Position numbers and translations under genes: made by a program. Below, piece after piece: positions 33,776-41,566 of a stretch of 45,124 nucleotides of DNA. Each line of letters starts with the position of its first letter. Positions within the stretch are counted from its first letter, which is position 1. The notes below the pieces were generated by a model. That model saw only the letters and a list, made by a program, of their open reading frames with translations, was not told the DNA's origin and did no database searches. Source of the stretch: an uncultured Croceitalea sp. (GTDB taxonomy: Bacteria > Bacteroidota > Bacteroidia > Flavobacteriales > Flavobacteriaceae); the NCBI GenBank assembly GCA_937926215.1, contig CALEYA010000001.1:1-45124 (forward strand), in the 5' to 3' direction.

Positions 33776-34855
33776 TCACAAGTTAAATATTTTGTAGTTC
33801 TGATGGACGCTCTTGACCACATTTTCCGTTCGATCTGCATGCGTGTCCGATATAAAAAGTTGCCCAAAACTGGCGTCATCCACTAGTGCTACGATTTGCG
33901 CTACGCGGTGCTCATCAAGTTTGTCAAAAATATCGTCCAAAAGAAGGATGGGGGTGGTTTTCGCCTGTTCTTTGATAAAATGGAATTGTGCCAGTTTTAA
34001 GGCGATCAAAAAGGATTTCTGTTGCCCTTGGCTGCCGTATTTTTTTATGGGATACCCTGCAATGGAAAATTCCAGGTCGTCTTTATGGATACCTGCCGAG
34101 GTGTACTGCAAGGCACGGTCTTTATCTATGGAGCTCTTTAAAAGTTCCAACAAGTCCATTTCCTTTAACCTGCTTTGGTATTGAAGCAGAATCCCTTCTT
34201 CTTTTTTGGAAATATTCTGGTATTGCTCAATAAAAATAGGGATGAATTTCTCTAGAAAACCGACACGTTTTTTAAATATGGCCGTTCCATAGGTATGGAG
34301 CTGCTCATTATAGATTTGAAGCGTATCCTGATCAAAGGTAGCGTTAACGGCAAAGTATTTTAACAGGGAATTCCGTTGGGCCAGTACCTTGTTGTACTTT
34401 ATCAAGGTGCCTAAATATTCTTTATCCGATTGCGAAATAACACCATCCATAAATTTGCGGCGTGTATCACTACCTTCGGTAATCAAATCGCGATCCGCGG
34501 GTGAAATGATAACCAACGGTAAAAACCCGATATGTTCGGAGAATTTATCATAAGCCTTACCGTTTCGTTTGATGACTTTTTTTGCCCCTTTTTTATAGCT
34601 ACAGACAATTTTTTCTTCACGATCGCCCTTTTCAAAAGTGCCCTCGATCATAAAAAACTCCTCACCATGCCTGATATTCTGGGTAGCTAAGGGGTTGAAA
34701 TAACTTTTGCCAAAAGAAAGGTGGTAGATAGCATCTAAAATATTGGTCTTACCAATTCCGTTCGCACCAACCAAACAATTGATTGTGGGTTCAAAGTCAA
34801 GGTTTTGGCTATCAAAATTTTTATAATTAACTAAAGATAAGTGCTTTAAAAACAT
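33776..34855 (-). CDS. recF: DNA replication and repair protein RecF
   Basis: RecF is an SMC-like ATPase that helps load RecA at single-strand gaps. The 359-residue length is typical. Evidence includes the Walker A motif GANGIGKTN (30-38), the opening [34 protein letters not shown], the ABC signature region [18 protein letters not shown], and Walker B/D-loop [14 protein letters not shown]. It is divergent from the TPR gene at 35134 and followed after 4 bp by a lipoprotein gene and dciA. It is not next to dnaA/dnaN in this window. Confidence 0.97.
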   Translation of the reverse strand: MFLKHLSLVNYKNFDSQNLDFEPTINCLVGANGIGKTNILDAIYHLSFGKSYFNPLATQNIRHGEEFFMIEGTFEKGDREEKIVCSYKKGAKKVIKRNGKAYDKFSEHIGFLPLVIISPADRDLITEGSDTRRKFMDGVISQSDKEYLGTLIKYNKVLAQRNSLLKYFAVNATFDQDTLQIYNEQLHTYGTAIFKKRVGFLEKFIPIFIEQYQNISKKEEGILLQYQSRLKEMDLLELLKSSIDKDRALQYTSAGIHKDDLEFSIAGYPIKKYGSQGQQKSFLIALKLAQFHFIKEQAKTTPILLLDDIFDKLDEHRVAQIVALVDDASFGQLFISDTHADRTENVVKSVHQNYKIFNL

Positions 34856-35133
34856 ACGGAACCCGTTAAAACTTTTTCAATCTGCTAAAAAAATTAAGTT
34901 TTCAGCCTTATTATTGTCTTTTTCTTCTTCCGTAACCCTGCCATGCAACTAAAAAAAGTACCGTACGGAACCAAAAACTTTTAATTTTCGCTTAAATCCC
35001 AAAAGTCGCATCGAGTTCATTTTATCTTGGTGCAAAGCGCAGTTGTTTCCTGTAAAAAACCCAAAAATAACGAATAAATTAGCTTTCGGTTTTGGATAAA
35101 AACTTTATTTTTGCGCGATTAATAAAAACAAGA
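34856..35133. other. Divergent intergenic region (278 bp) between recF and TPR gene
   Basis: AT-rich DNA with the 8-bp palindrome CCGTACGG at 34961-34968 and, near the right end, a -7 element (35106-35113) for the TPR gene. No convincing -7 element was found for recF. No ORF or RNA gene is seen. Confidence 0.55.
35106..35113 (+). promoter_or_regulatory. -7 element of the TPR-ribH operon
   Basis: TATTTTTG matches TAnnTTTG perfectly and ends 20 bp before the ATG at 35134, giving an inferred leader of about 16 nt. The position excludes the in-frame TTG at 35092, which lies upstream of it, as the start. The -33 region is not well matched. Confidence 0.6.
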
Positions 35134-35895
35134 ATGGCTACATATAAAAAGCGCGGCTACAAACCAAAGAATAAGGCAGAGGAGTTAGAGCTGGACGAGC
35201 AGAACAGCACAACGGCAGAGGTATTCAATACCTTAGATGAGAATGCCTCCAAGACAGAAGCTTGGGTTTCCAAGAACCAGAATTATATTCTTGGTGTTAT
35301 TGGTGTTATTGCCCTAGGTGTTTTAGGCTATTTGGCGTATAATCAGTTCGTACAGCAACCTAAGGAAGCGGAAGCTGCCAACGATTTATATTACCCGCAA
35401 CAATATTTTGATCAAGCTATGGCACCCGGTGCGGCCAAGGATTCTTTATTGAATTTGGCACTTAACGGAGGCGAAGGAAAATATGGGTTTCTTGATATTA
35501 TCGAAGAATACCCAGGAACCAAAGCCGCTAATCTTGCGAACTACTCGGCGGGAATGGCATATTTAAACAATCAGAATTACCAAGAAGCCATTACCTATTT
35601 AGAAGGCTTTTCTTCCGATGATGCCGTATTGGGGGCATTGGCCAAAGGAGGCATTGGTGATGCCTTTGCACAATTGAATCAAGGGGAGGAAGCTTTGGAT
35701 TATTATGAAAAAGCCCTCGCACATAGCACTAACGATTATACAACACCTTTGTACTTGTATAAAGCTGGGGTTACCGCCATCAACTTAGGGTATGGGGATA
35801 AGGCTTTGGAGTTTTTTGAGCGAATCAAAGCTGATTTTTCAGCTTCCAAACAAGCAAGTAATATCGACGCCTTAATAGGTTCCGTAAAAAAGTAG
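35134..35895 (+). CDS. YfgM-like membrane-anchored TPR protein
   Basis: This 253-residue protein starts MATYKKRGYKPKNKAEELE, a basic then acidic cytoplasmic segment, followed by one transmembrane helix (YILGVIGVIALGVLGYLAYN, about 52-71) and a TPR region (AYLNNQNYQEAITYLEGFS; GDAFAQLNQGEEALDYYEKA; GYGDKALEFFERIK). The layout matches the YfgM/UPF0070 type, a periplasm-facing TPR protein that assists SecYEG substrates in E. coli. That role here is inference. The ATG at 35134 is chosen from the promoter position. ribH follows after 3 bp. Confidence 0.88.
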   Translation: MATYKKRGYKPKNKAEELELDEQNSTTAEVFNTLDENASKTEAWVSKNQNYILGVIGVIALGVLGYLAYNQFVQQPKEAEAANDLYYPQQYFDQAMAPGAAKDSLLNLALNGGEGKYGFLDIIEEYPGTKAANLANYSAGMAYLNNQNYQEAITYLEGFSSDDAVLGALAKGGIGDAFAQLNQGEEALDYYEKALAHSTNDYTTPLYLYKAGVTAINLGYGDKALEFFERIKADFSASKQASNIDALIGSVKK

Positions 35896-35898
35896 CAT

Positions 35899-36381
35899 AT
35901 GGCTACGGCAAATAAAAATCTTTCCGCTTACAACAAAGATGAAGTTCCAAATGCGGCCGCACTCCGGTTTGGAATCGTAGTTTCTAAATGGAACAACAAT
36001 ATTACCGAGCCGCTTTTCCAAGGGGCTATGGATACCCTTTTGGATTGTGGGGCTTTGGAAGAGAATATTGAACGATGGAACGTGCCTGGAAGCTATGAGC
36101 TCGTTTTTGGCTGCAAAAAACTCTTACAAACCAAGGAAGTGGATGCGGTAATTGCCATAGGGAGTGTCATTCGCGGGGAAACCAGCCACTTTGATTATGT
36201 ATGCAGTGCCACGGCCCAGGGCATAAAAGATTTAAACGTAGCTTTTGATACACCCGTTATTTTTTGTGTCCTTACCGATGATACGTTACAGCAATCCATT
36301 GACCGCAGTGGCGGAAAACATGGGAACAAGGGTAGTGAAGCTGCAGTAGCCGCCATAGAAATGGCCGTTTTGGGCAAGTGA
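35899..36381 (+). CDS. ribH: 6,7-dimethyl-8-ribityllumazine synthase
   Basis: RibH condenses 5-amino-6-ribitylaminouracil with 3,4-dihydroxybutanone phosphate in riboflavin synthesis. The 160-residue product has the usual length. Motifs are VSKWNNNITEPLFQGAMDTL, WNVPGSYELVFG, AIGSVIRGETSHFDYV (with the catalytic His) and FCVLTDDTLQQSIDRSGGK followed by NKGSEAAVAAIEMA. No FMN riboswitch precedes it, and no other rib gene is present here. It is 3 bp after the TPR gene and is probably co-transcribed. Confidence 0.97.
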   Translation: MATANKNLSAYNKDEVPNAAALRFGIVVSKWNNNITEPLFQGAMDTLLDCGALEENIERWNVPGSYELVFGCKKLLQTKEVDAVIAIGSVIRGETSHFDYVCSATAQGIKDLNVAFDTPVIFCVLTDDTLQQSIDRSGGKHGNKGSEAAVAAIEMAVLGK

Positions 36382-36436
36382 GGCCAAGCTTTCCACACCT
36401 GAAATAACACGCAATTTTAGTTAACAATTTTTGTGA

Positions 36437-36457
36437 GGCTGGCCCCCAGCTATTTTT
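36437..36457 (+). terminator. Weak hairpin after ribH
   Basis: GCTGG-ccc-CCAGC (36438-36450) is followed by TATTTTT. The 5-bp stem is short, so any termination is probably partial. It would separate TPR-ribH from the downstream small membrane protein and mutL. Confidence 0.4.
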
Positions 36458-36467
36458 CGATTTTAAC

Positions 36468-36475
36468 TACCTTTG
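36468..36475 (+). promoter_or_regulatory. Candidate -7 element of the mutL operon
   Basis: TACCTTTG matches TAnnTTTG perfectly and ends 21 bp before the ATG at 36497, giving an inferred leader of about 16 nt, the same as for two other genes here. No -33 TTG lies at the preferred distance. It argues against the in-frame TTG at 36473, which is inside the element. Confidence 0.5.
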
Positions 36476-36496
36476 AGATTACTCGATGGAGATGCT

Positions 36497-36781
36497 ATGC
36501 GGAATTTTTTAAAGCTAAGAAGAAACCGGTCTTTTGAATACAAACCCCGTTATTACGAGGGTGAAGGCAATCCTTATAAAATAGAACCGAAACTGGAAAA
36601 GTTCAGGAGTACGGTAAACAACCAAAGAGGCTTAAAAAACAAGTTTTCCAATGCGGTAAGCGATTTGCAAAAGGAAGGTGATAAAAACCTAAAACTACGC
36701 TTCATTGCCATCGTCGCAATATTGGTACTTATCTTCTTGTATATCATCGATTTTGATTTGTCCATATTTTATAAAGGCTAA
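36497..36781 (+). CDS. Small single-span membrane protein, unknown
   Basis: This 94-residue protein (MRNFLKLRRNRSF...) has a basic N-terminal half with the motif YKPRYYEGEGNPYKIEPK and one C-terminal hydrophobic helix (FIAIVAILVLIFLYIIDFDL). I recall close relatives next to ribH and mutL in many Flavobacteriaceae, sometimes labelled riboflavin synthase subunit beta; nothing in this sequence supports that. It is probably anchored with the N-terminus in the cytoplasm. Its stop overlaps the mutL ATG in a TAATG junction. The start is ATG 36497; an upstream TTG overlaps the -7 element. Confidence 0.82.
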   Translation: MRNFLKLRRNRSFEYKPRYYEGEGNPYKIEPKLEKFRSTVNNQRGLKNKFSNAVSDLQKEGDKNLKLRFIAIVAILVLIFLYIIDFDLSIFYKG

Positions 36782-38622
36782 TGGCGGACATCATTAAACT
36801 TTTACCCGATCATGTTGCCAATCAGATTGCAGCCGGAGAAGTCGTGCAGCGACCTGCTTCCGTGGTTAAGGAATTGTTGGAAAATGCCATTGATGCCGGA
36901 GCATCTTCCATAAAATTAATAGTAAAGGATGGAGGTAAGGCCCTAATCCAAGTGGTAGACGACGGTATTGGAATGAGCGGGACGGATGCCCGATTATCGT
37001 TCGAACGCCATGCTACTTCCAAAATATCGGCTGCAGAGGACCTTTTTAACTTGACCACCAAAGGGTTTCGTGGGGAAGCCTTGGCCTCCATTGCCGCAAT
37101 TGCCCATGTGGATTTACAGAGTAGGACGGCATTCAGCGAAACCGGCACACATATAAAAATTGAAGGGAGTAAAGTAATATTTCAAGAGGTGGCCGCTACC
37201 CCAAAAGGGACTTCCTTGGCCGTTAAAAACCTATTCTTCAATATTCCCGCTAGAAGGAACTTTTTAAAAAGCAACCAAGTAGAACTCAAACACATTACGG
37301 ACGAGTTTCAGCGGATAGCTTTGGTACATCCAGGGGTTGCCTTTCAGTACTATAACAATGGATCGGAATTGTTCAACTTACCCAAAGAAAACTATAGGCA
37401 GCGCATTGTACATGTGTTTGGAAGTAAAATGAACGAACGCCTGGTTCCGGTTGAAGAAACTACGGATGTGGTCCGCATTTCCGGCTTTATCTGTAAACCT
37501 GAGTTTGCCAAAAAGAGTAGGGGAACGCAATTCTTCTTTGCCAATGGGCGGTATATTAAAAGCCCTTACTTGCACCATGCGGTAAGTAATGCTTATGAGG
37601 GACTTATCAAATCCGATACCCATCCGGGATATTTTCTTTTTTTGGAGGTTGATCCCGCGGCTATAGATATCAATATCCATCCCACAAAAACAGAAGTTAA
37701 GTTTGATGACGAACCTACCTTGTATGCCATCCTTCGTTCTGCCGTAAAACATAGTTTGGGGCAGTTTAGTGTGGTGCCAAGCTTGGATTTTGAACGGGAC
37801 CGTAATTTGGATACGCCTTATTCCTATCAGGATAAGCAGGCGGTTTTGCCAAAAGTAACAGTGGATAAGGCATTTAATCCTTTTGAAGGATTAAGTCCAA
37901 CCAAAGGTGGTTCGCATAACTTTAAAAAGGAATCGGTAGTCGGTTGGGAGCAGTTGTATGAAGATTTGGAGGAAGATAGTAATGAGGCGTTCAGTAGTGT
38001 CCATTTTGAATCCGGTTTGGAGACCCCGGAAATTTTTGAACAAAAGGAAGCCGAACTTGCACCTGCACAGCTTACCTTTCAATTACAGCATAAATATGTG
38101 GTGACCACCATTAAATCGGGTTTATTGGTCATCAATCAAAATAGGGCACATAAACGCGTACTTTATGATCGGTTCATAGAACGTAAAGAACTCCGTAACG
38201 GGGTAAGCCAACAATTGTTGTTTCCGCTAAAATTGGAATATTCGCTACAAGAAATACAGCTTTTGAAAAACTTGGAACAAGAATTGGCTACCTTAGGGTT
38301 CGTACTGGTTTTTGACGATGAGGAATCCTTGACCATCACCGGAATTCCAAATATGATGACAGAGAGTTCCATTGCTGCCGTTTTGGCGGAAATCGTACAC
38401 CATTTTGAAGAAGATCATGCACCTAAGGTGAGTAGTGCCGATTTGATTGCAAAGAGTCTTTGCAAATCTTTGGCGGTAAAGAACGGACAACAGTTGGTGC
38501 CGGAGTCCCAAATGGCTCTGGTAAACGATTTATTTGCCTGTGAAGAAGCAAAGCTCGATCCTTTTAATAAAATGATCTATACCATGGTTGGCGTAGATGA
38601 AATAGATAAAAAATTTGTGTAG
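36781..38622 (+). CDS. mutL: DNA mismatch repair protein MutL
   Basis: This 613-residue MutL has an intact GHKL ATPase domain: ENAIDAGA, DDGIGMSGTDA, TKGFRGEALASIA and TPKGTSLAVKNLFFNIPARR, then KSRGTQFFFANGRYIKSP and the C-terminal-linker region. A variable acidic linker (about 345-430) leads to the dimerisation domain. There the endonuclease motif DQHA(x)2E(x)4E reads INQNRAHKRVLYD (from Asn452), and the usual C-terminal CPHGRP-type motif reads LDPFNKM (592-598). Both metal-site motifs are thus degenerate, and strand nicking by this MutL is doubtful. It starts on the last base of the preceding stop and is followed with zero gap by a rhomboid gene. Confidence 0.97.
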   Translation: MADIIKLLPDHVANQIAAGEVVQRPASVVKELLENAIDAGASSIKLIVKDGGKALIQVVDDGIGMSGTDARLSFERHATSKISAAEDLFNLTTKGFRGEALASIAAIAHVDLQSRTAFSETGTHIKIEGSKVIFQEVAATPKGTSLAVKNLFFNIPARRNFLKSNQVELKHITDEFQRIALVHPGVAFQYYNNGSELFNLPKENYRQRIVHVFGSKMNERLVPVEETTDVVRISGFICKPEFAKKSRGTQFFFANGRYIKSPYLHHAVSNAYEGLIKSDTHPGYFLFLEVDPAAIDINIHPTKTEVKFDDEPTLYAILRSAVKHSLGQFSVVPSLDFERDRNLDTPYSYQDKQAVLPKVTVDKAFNPFEGLSPTKGGSHNFKKESVVGWEQLYEDLEEDSNEAFSSVHFESGLETPEIFEQKEAELAPAQLTFQLQHKYVVTTIKSGLLVINQNRAHKRVLYDRFIERKELRNGVSQQLLFPLKLEYSLQEIQLLKNLEQELATLGFVLVFDDEESLTITGIPNMMTESSIAAVLAEIVHHFEEDHAPKVSSADLIAKSLCKSLAVKNGQQLVPESQMALVNDLFACEEAKLDPFNKMIYTMVGVDEIDKKFV

Positions 38623-39360
38623 ATGGGTAGAATTACGGAGGCAATAAAACATTTGTTGATCATTAATGTGTTGTTCTTTTTGGCCACGTCCTTGTACGGT
38701 GATCAAATGTACGAATGGTTCTCCCTATGGTTTCCAAAGAACGATAATTTTGCTTTTTGGCAAATACTAAGCCATATGTTCATGCATGGCGGCTTAATGC
38801 ATATTGTATTCAATATGTACGGGCTTTGGGCTTTTGGTTCCCCATTGGAACGGATGTGGGGCAGGAATAAGTTTTTATTCTTTTATTTTTCTGCAGGACT
38901 AGGTGCCGCATTGTTGCATACAGCCGCAAATTATTATTTCTTTAACCAAGGTCTGGACGCATTGGTAGCAACTGGTATCCCTGAAAACCAAATATTAGAA
39001 ACTATCACCGGTGGACAGTATTTTCCAAGTTGGTATGATGCGGTAGGGCAAGGGACCGTGGATAGTTTTTTGTCCGCATTTAATACACCAGCGGTTGGGG
39101 CCTCTGGGGCAGTATATGGTGTCCTAGTTGCTTTTGCATTCACCTATCCGGAAGCAGAGTTAATGCTCATTTTCTTACCGGTACCCATCAAGGCAAAGTA
39201 CTTTGTTCCTTTGATCATTGCTGGTGACCTCTTTTTCGGCTTCACCAATACCAATACGGGAATTGCACATTTTGCCCATATTGGTGGTGCATTGATCGGT
39301 TTTATTATGATGTGGTATTGGAAAAAGAATCAGTTTAATAAAAATAGATGGGATAGCTAA
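38623..39360 (+). CDS. Rhomboid-family intramembrane serine protease 1
   Basis: This 245-residue polytopic protein of the rhomboid family has the six-helix core. The catalytic dyad is visible as Ser161 in GASGAVYG and His219 in FAHIGGALIGF; the N-terminal-loop motif is HMFMHGGLMHIVFNMYGLW. An insertion (about 105-150) lies between helices. Rhomboids cleave transmembrane substrates near the membrane surface; the substrate is unknown. The ATG follows the mutL stop directly (no gap), and its stop overlaps the next gene's ATG (TAATG). Confidence 0.95.
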   Translation: MGRITEAIKHLLIINVLFFLATSLYGDQMYEWFSLWFPKNDNFAFWQILSHMFMHGGLMHIVFNMYGLWAFGSPLERMWGRNKFLFFYFSAGLGAALLHTAANYYFFNQGLDALVATGIPENQILETITGGQYFPSWYDAVGQGTVDSFLSAFNTPAVGASGAVYGVLVAFAFTYPEAELMLIFLPVPIKAKYFVPLIIAGDLFFGFTNTNTGIAHFAHIGGALIGFIMMWYWKKNQFNKNRWDS

Positions 39361-40235
39361 TGGCAACGGGAGGACTTAAATATCAATATGCGAGATTGAA
39401 CATTGCGGAAAAGCTCATTGCCATTAATGTGCTGGTCTTTATTTTGTCCAAGTTGATTCCCGTGCTCTTTGGAGTTTCGGAATTGGTATTGTTAAGCTGG
39501 TTTGAATTGCCTAGTGATGTCGTAGGCTTTCTGGGGAAACCTTGGACCATTATTACCTATGCGTTCTTCCATTCGAGCCTTGGACATATTTTTTGGAATA
39601 TGTTGTTGCTCTACTTTTTTGGTCGCACCTTTCTCAATTTGTTTGGTCCACAACGTTTTATTGCGGTCTATTTTTTGGGGGTGATTGCCGGAGGGATACT
39701 CTACATGTTGGGGTATAACGTCTTCCCCACCTTATTGGATACCAGCGCATTGCTTATTGGGGCATCTGCCGGGGTAACCGCGGTATTGATATTTGTATGT
39801 GCCTACATACCAAACCAAGAAGTGCGTATTATCTTCTTTAATGTAAAGCTTTGGCAGCTGGGTGTTTTTGTTATTCTAAAGGACGTGCTTACCTTATCCA
39901 TGGGCCAGAACGTTGGAGGCATGCTAGCGCACTTGGGCGGTGCCCTTTTGGGCTATGTTTATGCCAGGCAGTTGCTCAACGGAAAGGATATTGGAGAAGG
40001 CTTTAGCAAAATGCTTACAAGCCTAGGCAACTTCTTTAAACCCGGAACCAAAGCCCCGCTAAAAACGGTCCATAGAAAGAGTGCGGCAAAGCGAACTTCG
40101 CAAACCATAAACTATGATAAGGAAGCGCATCAACGTAAAATAGACGCTATTTTAGATAAAATCAGCACTTCCGGTTATGAAAGTTTGTCCAAAGCGGAAA
40201 AAGATTTTTTATTTAAAGCAGGTAAAGAAGAGTAA
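39360..40235 (+). CDS. Rhomboid-family intramembrane serine protease 2 with C-terminal motif
   Basis: This 291-residue rhomboid has catalytic Ser136 (GASAGVTAVL) and His191 (LAHLGGALLGY), with the loop motif FFHSSLGHIFWNMLLLYFFG. After the last helix a cytoplasmic tail of about 80 residues ends in RKIDAILDKISTSGYESLSK and EKDFLFKAG, a short helical motif that I remember from other Bacteroidota rhomboids (perhaps DUF6576). It differs from its neighbour by this tail and by lacking the mid-protein insertion. It is coupled to rhomboid 1 through TAATG and followed by an EEP gene after 2 bp. Confidence 0.95.
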   Translation: MATGGLKYQYARLNIAEKLIAINVLVFILSKLIPVLFGVSELVLLSWFELPSDVVGFLGKPWTIITYAFFHSSLGHIFWNMLLLYFFGRTFLNLFGPQRFIAVYFLGVIAGGILYMLGYNVFPTLLDTSALLIGASAGVTAVLIFVCAYIPNQEVRIIFFNVKLWQLGVFVILKDVLTLSMGQNVGGMLAHLGGALLGYVYARQLLNGKDIGEGFSKMLTSLGNFFKPGTKAPLKTVHRKSAAKRTSQTINYDKEAHQRKIDAILDKISTSGYESLSKAEKDFLFKAGKEE

Positions 40236-40237
40236 CA

Positions 40238-41269
40238 TTGAAAAAACCGGGAATTTTTCATAAATCCATGTTATTCCTCAATATCCTGATGGGATTGGCC
40301 TTGGTGCTATGCCTTTTTGTTCGCTGGATGCCATCAGAATACTTTCCTTTTTTCGCGATCTTTAGTCTTGTTGTTCCTTTTTTCTTAGGGATAAACGTAC
40401 TTTTTTTTGTCTATTGGCTGTTACGAAAACACAAGAATATGCTAGTTTCTGGCATTCCCTTGATGGCCAGTATTTTTATTTTGCACCCATTCTTTAAGAC
40501 GGGAAGTACTGAAGGTCAGCATGCGGATTCGGATATCAAGATCATGTCCTACAATACTAGGAACTTTAGTTTTGATATCAAGAATGCGGATAGTTTGATT
40601 ATAGATTTTGTGACCAAGGAAGATCCAGATATTGCTTGCTTTCAAGAGTTTTATTTCCGTATGAAAAAAAGGAAAGAACTCTCCCAATATCCTTATAAGT
40701 TTGTGGATTTTACCTATGGCGAACCCAAAGAACGCGTCATACAGGCCATCTATTCCAAGTATCCGATTTTAAAAATAGCCCCAATTAGTTTTCCTAAAAG
40801 TTCCAACAGCGCCGTTTATGCAGATATTTTGGTTAAGAACGATACCATACGGTTGTATAATTTACACCTGCAATCGTTTCGAATTGTTCCCGAAATTAAA
40901 ACTATTGAGAAACAAAAATACAAGAAGGTTATTTTCCAAATGAAGAAGGTGATGCGATTGCAAAAAGAACAAGCCACCTTGATACGGGAACATATTGCCC
41001 AAAGTCCGTATAAAACTATTATTGTTGGGGATTTTAACGCTACCCAATTCTCCAACACCTACCATTCGCTTGCCAAGGATTTCTCGGATTCTTATTTTGA
41101 AGCGGGAACCGGTTTCGGTAGAACCTACAATTTGAAAGGTTACCCTATGCGAATCGATTATATTTTGGCCGATAAGCATTTTGAGTTTACCTCACATAAG
41201 AATTATGATAATAGGTATTCCGATCATTACCCCATAATGGCCAGTTGTAAGCTAGTATCCGATCAATAA
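40238..41269 (+). CDS. Endonuclease/exonuclease/phosphatase family membrane protein
   Basis: This 343-residue protein has three N-terminal hydrophobic helices (to about residue 85) and then an EEP domain: IKIMSYNTRNFSFD, ACFQEFYF (metal-binding Glu), IIVGDFNATQFSNTYH and DNRYSDHYPIMAS with the catalytic DH. EEP proteins include nucleases, lipid phosphatases and sphingomyelinase-like enzymes; membrane anchoring makes a role on lipids or outside the cytoplasm likelier than DNA repair. The start is probably TTG 40238, 2 bp after the rhomboid stop; the next candidate is ATG 40268, which would shorten the first helix. The last 18 bp overlap the convergent gene. Confidence 0.9.
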   Translation: MKKPGIFHKSMLFLNILMGLALVLCLFVRWMPSEYFPFFAIFSLVVPFFLGINVLFFVYWLLRKHKNMLVSGIPLMASIFILHPFFKTGSTEGQHADSDIKIMSYNTRNFSFDIKNADSLIIDFVTKEDPDIACFQEFYFRMKKRKELSQYPYKFVDFTYGEPKERVIQAIYSKYPILKIAPISFPKSSNSAVYADILVKNDTIRLYNLHLQSFRIVPEIKTIEKQKYKKVIFQMKKVMRLQKEQATLIREHIAQSPYKTIIVGDFNATQFSNTYHSLAKDFSDSYFEAGTGFGRTYNLKGYPMRIDYILADKHFEFTSHKNYDNRYSDHYPIMASCKLVSDQ

Positions 41270-41566
41270 ACAGTCTATGTAATCTGCCGCAATGTGTAAG
41301 AGAAGTGCCCATCCAAACACTCTAGTTTTTTTAGGGACCAAGAGAAGCGTATAAATCGCTATAGCTACATAACTATGGAGGGGATGAAAGGCTATACTGC
41401 ATCTATTGGCATTATATACAGGGCTTGCGAATAGATGGTCTATATCGATTAAGATAGCGGCCCAAAAGACCAGTAGTACAAAAAGCCTTTTTTCCTTAAA
41501 GAAGCAATAGGCAAGGATTACGGGTGCCACAAAATGTATCCCATAGTGTACGAAAAACCTAAACAT
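41252..41566 (-). CDS. DUF6122-like small membrane protein
   Basis: This 104-residue protein has about four hydrophobic helices and polar residues suggestive of metal or substrate contact: FFVHYGIHFVAPVI, IDIDHLFASP, FHPLHSYVAIAIY and LLHIAADYIDCLLIGY. The pattern resembles membrane-bound metal-dependent hydrolase-like proteins (YdjM type); I recall the Bacteroidota family as DUF6122. The enzymatic role is untested. Its ATG overlaps the 3' end of the WbqC-like gene by 8 bp, and its 3' end overlaps the EEP gene by 18 bp on the opposite strand. Confidence 0.82.
   Translation of the reverse strand: MFRFFVHYGIHFVAPVILAYCFFKEKRLFVLLVFWAAILIDIDHLFASPVYNANRCSIAFHPLHSYVAIAIYTLLLVPKKTRVFGWALLLHIAADYIDCLLIGY

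Noticed and set aside
35092-35133. Upstream TTG start for the YfgM-like TPR gene
   Set aside because: It lies upstream of the -7 element at 35106-35113, so it would not be in the mRNA; ATG 35134 gives the typical N-terminus.
35899-36381. FMN riboswitch before ribH
   Set aside because: Only 3 bp separate ribH from the preceding gene, and no conserved riboswitch core is visible in the upstream intergenic region.
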